Source: Symbiodinium natans (lineage: Eukaryota; Sar; Dinophyceae; Suessiales; Symbiodiniaceae). From it: a stretch of 64,000 bases of DNA. The position numbers and the translations under genes are program-made. The notes beneath the pieces are model-generated. The model made no database searches and was not told the DNA's origin. It saw only the letters and a list, made by a program, of their open reading frames with translations. Positions 57,578-64,000 of the stretch are shown in pieces. Every line of letters begins with the position of its first letter. Within the stretch, counting starts at the first letter, position 1. The stretch covers positions 1 to 64,000 of the forward strand of contig CAJNDS010002487.1 in NCBI GenBank assembly GCA_905221605.1. Direction: 5' to 3'.

Positions 57578-60500
57578 CTTCGCAAGAAAAACAAGTTTAG
57601 GGTTTAGGGTTTAGGGTTTAGGGTTTAGGGTTTAGGGTTTAGGGTTTATTCAAAAACAAATGCCTCTACTGTCCACTGTGGACCTGTGAACTGGGGGCCT
57701 TGTTTGACTTGATACGGTTTTCTGGTGGAAGACGGTTGCCCCGACAGCATAGTTAGAACATGTGGGATCCTTCACAGATGCCAAAGCAGGTAGCCGGATA
57801 GGATCAACATCTATTCTTAGGGCCTGGGATGTAGCACACACCGTCAGTCAAAGAAAGCCCAACCGGGTTTTCAAGCCTGTTGCCCTTTCACAGGCTGAAC
57901 CTTGCACAGAGATGACGAACTCAATGACTGGCCAGCTCTGCAACCCTAAACCCTAAACCAAATATAAACCCTCACCCCTACACCCTAGCTCTGAAACCCT
58001 CAGCCCCCCCCCCCCGGGTTCCGGCACCTAGAATGCGACTGAGCTCACGCCGCTCGTCCGTCATGTAGACTTCTGTGCCCGTCGCCGCATCTTTGAGGCG
58101 GTCTCTGTCCAAGCCTCTCGAATCGGCTCAAGAAGGTTCATAAGAGCATTTGGGTACTCTAAACAAGGTTAACCCGAAATCCTCACCCTCACAGCTTCGT
58201 GGTTGGGATCTGCGCCTTCACTTTGTAGCCCAGTAACCATGTTGTAATCAGGGCACCCTTTTTTGGGTTGGCTATTTTTTTAGGGAACCCATCACCAAAA
58301 AAAGGGTAAAGGGGACCACTGGGCTACCAAGCCCTAAGAACCCAAGCTTCCGAGTCTGCCGCAGTCTGCCTGTTCCTCCAAAGGCCGGGTTTTCAACTGA
58401 CCTTCCTCGAAAGGCAAGACCAAAACCCTAAACCCCAACCTTCAAACCTTATAAACCCTAAACCCTAAACCCTAAACCCTAAACCCTTGAACCTGTCCCT
58501 CAGACCAAGAGGCCTTGAGACTGGAAGCATGCTCCGCAAGCCACACGGACCAGGAAGCAGTAGAAGATATCTTGTCCTGGTTCTAAACGGTAAGAGTGAC
58601 TTTTTTTTGCGGGTGTTTTTGTGTTGCGGCTGCGGGGCTCGTTCTGTTTTTTGCTGCGGGTGCGGGGCGCGTTCTTCTTGTTGCTGCGGGTGCCAGGGCG
58701 CGGTTTTTTTAATTTTGATGCGGGTGCAGAGGCGCGTTTGTTTTTTGCTGCGGGTGCGGGAGCGCGTTATTTCTTTTTTGCTGCGGGTGCGGGGGCGCGT
58801 TATTGCTGGTTTCTCTATGTTTCAATATGAAAACCTCTATTTTCTCTGTATTTTAATAGGAGAACCTCTGTCTTCTCCATATGTGAAGATGAAAACCTCT
58901 AGCTGCATTGACTATGAAAACCTCTATTTCTAATTTCTCTATACTTGAATACGAAAACCTCTATTTCTCTCTATTTTGTGTATATTGTCATAGTTTTCCT
59001 CAGTATTTAATGAGGAAGACATGAGAGAGGAACAAATGAGAAACAAATTCTCTGTGTTTTCTCAACATGTGCCTTGCAATTAATAGTGTTCTTGTTCCTC
59101 TTGTCCTATTTTAATCGGAAAACCATTATTTTCTCTGTATCCTAATAGGAAAACCTCCATTTTCTCAAAGTTTGAACATGAAAACATCTCTCTTTTGCTT
59201 TATACTTTCACAGGAAAACCTCTTTATTTTGTGCTTATTTTGATATGATTCCCTCTCTTGTCTTGTTATTTTTATCGGAAACCTCTATTTTCTCTCCGGT
59301 TGAATATCAAGACCTCTATATCTTAATATAAACCCTCTATATGTTCGCCTCTTTTTCCTCAGTTTGTCATAGGAAAAACCTCTAATTTCCATTTTCTGTA
59401 ATGAAAACCTTTATTTTTCTGTAGTTTACTATTTCTTCAAAGTGTTCAGACTTCTTCTCTTCACGAGGAAGACATGAGAGAGGAGAATACATGAAAGCTA
59501 AATCTCGATATTTCCATAAGAGTACATGCATTGTCTCTATGACTCTATCTGTGACTCGCAGAGACAACAAGTATTTTTGTTCATGTTTGCCATATTCTCA
59601 TAACACGAGCTCTATTTTCTCGATTCTGTACTAAGAAGACGTCTATTTGTTTGTAATCGGAAAATTCAACTTCCACTATAAGTTCCGAATTTTCGTAGGA
59701 AAGCAATCATATATTCACTCTTATTTTCAGAAGAGAGGGGGGGGGGCTGCGCAGTCCCCCGCATTGGCAAACACAATGCTCGCATCATGGGTTTGGAAGG
59801 GATTCGTATGCTTTGAAGCAGGCCTGCCCGGCTAACAAAAGCCCCATTTGCAAACACAATGCTCGCAAGTGTGGTCTGCTCCCTGAAAAGCCTCAAGCCT
59901 GTGGAGTCTCCAACAGTAGCCCACTTTGTCGACTAAACCCTAAACCCTAAACCCTATATCTGCGGAAGGAAGCTCAGAGGAGTAGGTGTCACTTCTAGCT
60001 TCGGCTTACGGCAGCAGATGCCTGAAAGGGAAACTCATGTCGGGGTTCCCGAAACTAGGGGGTGAACCAATTTTGGAGGGCCCTTTAAGGGGATTCTATT
60101 CTATTTGGTGTATATAAAGGGTACCCCCTACTTGGGGAGATGCCCATGTTGGCCTGGATGAGTGTTGCCGCCGGTGGGGTAGAGCAGAGAATGCAGTTCC
60201 TGCGCTCACCAAGCAGGATGCCGCCAAGAATGTGGGTTTAGGGTTTAGGGTTTAGGGTTTAGGGGTTAGGGTTTAGGGTTTAGGGTTTAGGGTTTAGGGA
60301 GAAGAGACGCTACATGAAGCTTTGAGGGGCCTACCGCACTGCTCGTGCTAGTGTGCAGAAGCCGGCTTGACAGCATTCAATGCAACGGAAGAAGCAATAA
60401 AACACGTTGAAGCCTAAGCCCAACAGCTCTACTCCACTGTATTGACGACCCTGTCTCTGCCAGGAATTCCGGGCTCCACGTCTCGTTGGCCACTGTCTCT

Positions 60501-61683
60501 TGCCGAAGCGGTATGTTCACGACTGCTTCCGAACGCATGAATGCCTCAAAGCTCGACATCTGGGGCCATTGCCGTCATGTTGTACAAGCCCGCACCTCCC
60601 CCTAAACCCTAAACCCTAAACCCTAAACCCCTAAGTAGGACTTTCATAGGATGATAGCGAACCCCCACCTCAGGGATCCTTCGCCCTCTTTGGAGCCCTC
60701 TGAGCTGCAAGGAAAGCTTATGATCTGGGGGGTTTAGGGTTTAGGGTTTAGGGTTTAGGGTTTAGGGTTTAGGGTTTAGGGTTTAGGGTTTAGGGTTTAG
60801 GGTTTAGGGTTTAGGGTTTGGGAGATATAGAGCCCCAAATACGAGGATTCACCTGCAAATATTGACCCCACATGGATAGGATTCCCTTATAAATATAGAT
60901 CCCTCAGAAGGCACCCCAAATTTCGGAAGCCCCCCAGATGTCCTCCATGCCCCTGCGCCCCTTGTCCGGGCGCGTGTACTGGTCGATCTTCTCCTGGGTT
61001 GGAATGGCTTGGCGGGCTGCGTTGCACTGAAGGGTTCTCAAGTTTTTTTCGCTCACGTCCCATGAAGCTGGGGCAGTCGAGATGTGGCGGGGGGTGAAGT
61101 ATATGAGAAGCACACTCACTCTCGGAAGCCCGACAGCCACGTCTAGAGGAGCCTCAACCAAACCAGCCCTAAACCCACCTGGGGACCAAACGAACCCGAA
61201 AAGTGGTATCATATGTCCTTTACTGCTTTAATGCCTAGGAAAGTTTTCTTCCATATAAACCCTTTTGGGGTTAACGTGGTCCCGCTAAACCCTCAACCCT
61301 AAACCCTAAACCCCTAAACCCTAAACCCTAAACCCTAAACCCCCAAAGAGGTGCCGGCTCATCTGCGCAGTAGTTTCCCGCCCCATACATGCCGCGCAAG
61401 CTGGAGTGCTTCTCGCTGAAGCCTCCCCGAGTCGCCGCGAAGGGTTTAGCAGTTTAGGGTTTATAATAGGGGTTATAGGGTTTAGGGCTTAAAGGGTTCA
61501 AGGCTCATGTAAAGGGTTTAGGGTTTCGGGTTTAGGGTTTAGGGTTTAGGGCGAGTATACAAAATTCAGATTTGTGCTCTGCGGCGCAGTGTGAGATGGA
61601 GGCTATGACATGCAAGCCCTCATCACGCCTCCATGGATGATATCGAGGACATTCTCAGGCTTTGTCCCATGCAGTAGGTACCT
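57463..61683 (-). CDS. Poly(ADP-ribose) polymerase catalytic domain gene, seven exons
   Basis: Minus-strand exons join in frame to about 158 residues of a PARP (ART) catalytic domain, which transfers ADP-ribose from NAD+ to protein. Signature residues are all present: His in RYLLHGTKPENV (NAD+ binding), Tyr in GMYGAGNYCAD, and Glu in RFREIVLFE, the position of the catalytic Glu of PARP1-type enzymes. Other family landmarks are DQYTRPD, ELHSLLYP, DIFYCFLVRV, RRELSRILGSSPSISYHTL and the Q that ends FETRPQ. Donors are GC, GA, GA, GC, GC, GT; all acceptors are AG. Every intron except that at 60153-58577, where heptamers are few, contains clear CCCTAAA or TTTAGGG runs. The N-terminal region and the last exon were not found. 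The Glu suggests transfer of more than one ADP-ribose is possible (inference). Confidence 0.85.
57596..57649 (+). repeat. TTTAGGG array in a PARP intron
   Basis: Seven to eight perfect heptamers about 20 nt from the acceptor of PARP exon 7. Confidence 0.93.
58028..58114 (-). CDS. PARP exon 6
   Basis: Encodes LDRDRLKDAATGTEVYMTDE then RRELSRIL. Acceptor CGAGAG; GT donor after CTAG. Confidence 0.82.
58226..58337. repeat. Palindromic element F in a PARP intron
   Basis: TAGCCCAGTAACC, AGGGCACCCTTTTTTGGG and mirrored AAAAAAAGGGTAAAGGGGAC, CACTGGGCTA. Between PARP exons 5 and 6. Confidence 0.7.
58514..58576 (-). CDS. PARP exon 5
   Basis: Encodes QDIFYCFLVRVACGACFQSQ, the core strand usually read as FYVxxCRV. 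Acceptor AACCAG, GC donor. Confidence 0.82.
58600..58812 (+). repeat. GC-rich minisatellite, unit about 35 bp
   Basis: Six units of GTTTTTTGCTGCGGGTGCGG and GGCGCGTT with variable T runs. Confidence 0.85.
58813..59740 (+). repeat. Diverged AT-rich satellite
   Basis: Irregular repetition of GAAAACCTCTATTTTCTCTG and TATTTTAATAGG. Together with the minisatellite it fills most of the intron between PARP exons 4 and 5. Confidence 0.75.
59730..59880 (+). repeat. GC-rich unit shared with 17.8-18.05 kb
   Basis: A G run, CTGCGCAGTCCCC, CATTGGCAAACACAATGCTC, GCATCATGGGTTTGGAAGGG and TTTGAAGCAGGC, followed by a partial second copy. Confidence 0.8.
60154..60199 (-). CDS. PARP exon 4
   Basis: Encodes ELHSLLYPTGGNTHP. 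Acceptor GCGCAG; GC donor splits a Gly codon. Confidence 0.75.
60235..60299 (+). repeat. TTTAGGG array in a PARP intron
   Basis: Nine heptamers between PARP exons 3 and 4. Confidence 0.92.
60728..60821 (+). repeat. TTTAGGG array in a PARP intron
   Basis: About 13 perfect heptamers between PARP exons 3 and 4. Confidence 0.93.
60946..60993 (-). CDS. PARP exon 3
   Basis: Exactly 16 codons, EKIDQYTRPDKGRRGM. Acceptor ACCCAG, GA donor. Confidence 0.8.
61361..61422 (-). CDS. PARP exon 2
   Basis: Encodes FSEKHSSLRGMYGAGNYCAD with the conserved Tyr. GA donor. Confidence 0.88.
61629..61683 (-). CDS. PARP exon 1 (first resolved)
   Basis: Encodes RYLLHGTKPENVLDIIHG, containing the HGT motif. Acceptor TGTCAG; GC donor splits a Gly codon. 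Confidence 0.85.
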
Positions 61684-63387
61684 CTGACATGGGGTGATTC
61701 TCACCAGGATGGAACTACAAGAGTGGCCACCCCCGCCCCCCCAAGTTCAAGCAGCGTTAGTACATGTATATCTTTGAGTCCCCTAAGTTGTGGATATCCT
61801 ACTTTTAATCCTACAGTACTTAGAGAACAAGCGGGGGCAACTCCGGTAGTTTGTAGCCCAAGCCGTGTGTCACCGCTAGGGCCTTTCAACCTTCAGAGTA
61901 CGATGGTTTGGATCGGTGTGCTCGCGGCGCCACGCTGGAACCACGCTCGCGCTCCGTTGGCACCACGCTGGCGCGACACGCTCGCATTCCCGCCCGACGA
62001 AGCCTAGTCGCCTCGGTACCCGCGGCATTCCCGCTCGAAGCCTTGACATTTTGGTCTCCCATCGCGCTCTAGCCTAGAGGCCCCGTGTACTCTCTTGTCG
62101 TCAAGTGCAAGCCTTTGCTCTCGAATCACCTCTCGCGAGGACCCGCGTGCTCTCTGGCTGTCAAGCGCAGAACCGTCGTCGACTGTCAAGTGCCGAGCTG
62201 TCTCTTCTGAGGTGTCATTGGGACAATGGGCTCAAGCAAGTCGATAGACCCTGTAAAGTGACGGTTCGACTAGCATTCCTTGCACCCGCCGTGGCAGCAC
62301 GCATGCAAAGGACGCCGCGTCGTGGCCTAGGCTCTCGAGGACAAGTCGTGGCGCAGAGCGAGAAAGGCGCGCTGCCGACCATCTGCAGTCGTGAGAAGTA
62401 TTGAACCTTGTGTGGGGGGATCCCGATAGTACAGTAGGCGACGAACTGCGGCCATCGATGCATGCCGTGGCCTCTCGATGCACCCTGAACGAAAACCCCC
62501 CGAACCCTACTCAGGGTTTAGGGTTGGACGGGGGGGAGAGGGGGGTTTGTGGCATCACGGACTGTCAGGTTTTCGGGTGCTTTATAGCCGAGGGCCTCAG
62601 CATTTATGCCATCAGGATCATGCAGGCATTACGTGAAGTTACAACCGCCACGGCCGGTACGCTGCAGCGACCACGCAGCAGCCGGATGAAAGCGTCTGTG
62701 AAGCGAGGCTCTCAGAACTGCTCACGCTCTCGACTTGGTCCCGTGCTCACAAGGTGAGCTTACTTCGAGGTTCATGGGTGCTTCTCTAGGTAGCATTATA
62801 AGTAGGGGAACTATGGCTAGAACCTCATTTATAGGGTACTCATAACCCCCGCTATAAATGACCGTGAACCTTCAAGTAGGGGCTTGCTCTTGAAGTGGAA
62901 AGTCCCGCAGCGATTGGAGTGCTCTTGGCGTATTCGTGGTGTACCCTTAGAATATCTTAGTATGCTCTTTCATGTCCCCATGGTCTCGCACTGCTTGGGG
63001 CCTGCGCTGGCAGAATTTGCATCTCACAGTTCAGAGTAGAACGATTGCCCCTGGGTGCACGTATATGTTTTGAGACGGAGTGTTTAGGCCGACCACGTCT
63101 GTTGGGATACGGGCCCCGGCCTTTCCCCGACCTCCTTCAGGAAACGTTGGCCCGGCAAGTTCCTCCACTGGATGAGGGCTTCGGGTTTGGGGATCAAGCG
63201 TTCTTCTCCTCTTGCATGGCCCACATTGCTCTATAAAGGACCAGGCTGACTGAATGAGTGCATGGTGCATATAGCCGCAAGTCTCAAACCCCAAAACCAC
63301 TGACGCTTGTGGGGAGCTCCTGCTGGCCGCCTCCAGTTTACTCTCCTGGGCTTGGGGGGGGCGTTCACTTCAAGGGCTTCATGTGGG

Positions 63388-63530
63388 CTCCCTGGCCATG
63401 GGCCAACAGGGTGACTTAGAGGCGCTCTAGGGGCCGGACGCCCCAGGAATTTTTGAAGACTCCCTGGCCATGGGCCAACAGGGTGACTTAGAGGCGCTCT
63501 AGGGGTCGGACGTCCCTGGTTTTTGAAAGA
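63388..63530 (+). repeat. Tandem duplication of about 73 bp
   Basis: Two copies of CTCCCTGGCCATGGGCCAAC, AGGGTGACTTAGAGGCGCTC and TAGGGGnCGGACG. Confidence 0.9.
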
Positions 63531-63668
63531 AGCCCGGAGACCGGAACTAGCATTGGTCTTGGTGAAGTTGCACTTCCGCGGATCGAAATGATTGGAGCCT
63601 TTGAGGGTTGCACTCGTCAGGCCCCATCCAACTCCATATTCAATGCTCTTCACATCCATACTATCCCT

Positions 63669-63773
63669 AAGGGTCCAAGTACCCATATAGTATATACTTG
63701 ACACGTTAAGAGGGGTTCCCATATAGTAGCTTTAGGGGCCAAGTATATACCATATAGGTACATGGACCCTTAA
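63669..63773. repeat. Palindromic element D
   Basis: AAGGGTCCAAGTACCCATAT, AGTATATACTTG mirrored by CAAGTATATACCATATAGGT and ACATGGACCCTTA. Confidence 0.88.
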
Positions 63774-63791
63774 GGCCCCTCCCTTGGCAGC

Positions 63792-63900
63792 CCCGTTTCC
63801 CAGGGAGGCAGCACGATGAAATTCGTGCGCAGCTGGTTCATCTGGCGAAGCAAGTTGTTCCGCTCGGCGGCGAACCTGCGACAACGGCGCGCGGAGCATC
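63792..63900 (-). CDS. Candidate exon, coiled-coil-like
   Basis: Encodes FAAERNNLLRQMNQLRTNFI then VLPPWET after a basic start. Acceptor GTGAAG, GC donor, split codons at both ends. Heptad-like Leu spacing. It could be an upstream PARP exon or another gene. Confidence 0.5.
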
Positions 63901-63931
63901 CTTCACTTCTCTGGGGGCCAAGTGAACACTG

Positions 63932-64000
63932 AAATTGGGGTCAGATACCCTAGACTACGACAATCCCATTAAGGAATATGAACCATAAATATACCACGAT
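63932..64000. repeat. Palindromic element C, cut by the window end
   Basis: AAATTGGGGTCAGATACC and GGAATATGAACCATAAA. Confidence 0.55.

Larger units (their letters stand above)
61684..63791. other. Region above the PARP exons
   Basis: No heptamer arrays of note. A minus-strand stretch at about 63530-63660 (YGVGWGLTSATLKG...) is coding-like but has no partner. The N-terminal PARP exons should lie here or beyond the window; I could not identify them. Confidence 0.4.

Noticed and set aside
60380-60559. A coding-like minus-strand piece (SSFEAFMRSEAVVN...) as a PARP exon
   Set aside because: PARP exons 3 and 4 join directly in phase across it, so it is not needed in the catalytic domain. It may be an alternative or nested exon.

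Overview
The window looks like nuclear DNA of a dinoflagellate, most likely a Suessiales or Symbiodiniaceae relative (inference). It is saturated with short arrays of TTTAGGG/CCCTAAA, the plant-type telomere heptamer that dinoflagellates also use. Its genes are cut into micro-exons. Their introns end in AG but mostly begin with GC or GA instead of GT, a known dinoflagellate trait. Pentatricopeptide (PPR) repeats with the ISFNAAISAC signature and a very large Ty1/copia polyprotein fit the same group.

Layout. 773-12147 is a complete, apparently very young Ty1/copia LTR retrotransposon. Its 427-bp LTRs look identical, it has a 5-bp target duplication, and it sits inside a palindromic MITE-like element. 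12.2-19.4 kb is gene-poor: heptamer arrays and a 2.2-kb AT-rich element with inverted ends (16.7-18.9 kb). About 19.5-31.1 kb, minus strand, holds a PPR gene that I could rebuild exon by exon. Twenty-one exons of 22-113 nt join in frame through 20 introns (11 GC, 5 GA, 4 GT donors, as I placed them) and restore the 22-23-residue spacing of PPR motifs. Almost every intron carries telomere-type heptamers, and several carry a palindromic element. 31.1-40.5 kb is again mostly repeats, including a large GTCATTTT palindrome at 33.5-34.7 kb. 40.5-42.5 kb, minus strand, encodes a protein kinase with several upstream exons. 43.3-43.8 kb is a broken DOCK-family (DHR2) fragment with different base composition and a 45-nt GT-AG intron, bounded on both sides by heptamer arrays. 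47-53 kb has scattered single exons. 54.1-55.3 kb, minus strand, has five in-frame exons of an unrecognised protein. 57.5-61.7 kb, minus strand, encodes a poly(ADP-ribose) polymerase catalytic domain in seven exons, with the H, Y and E signature residues present.

How it works together. The genes are unrelated in function and there is no operon-like order. What links them is architecture: tiny exons, relaxed 5' splice sites, and introns built from telomere-type heptamers, minisatellites and small palindromic elements. All spliced genes that I could resolve are on the minus strand, consistent with the long unidirectional gene blocks of dinoflagellates. Exon borders were set by eye from reading frame, AG acceptors and motif spacing, without transcript data.
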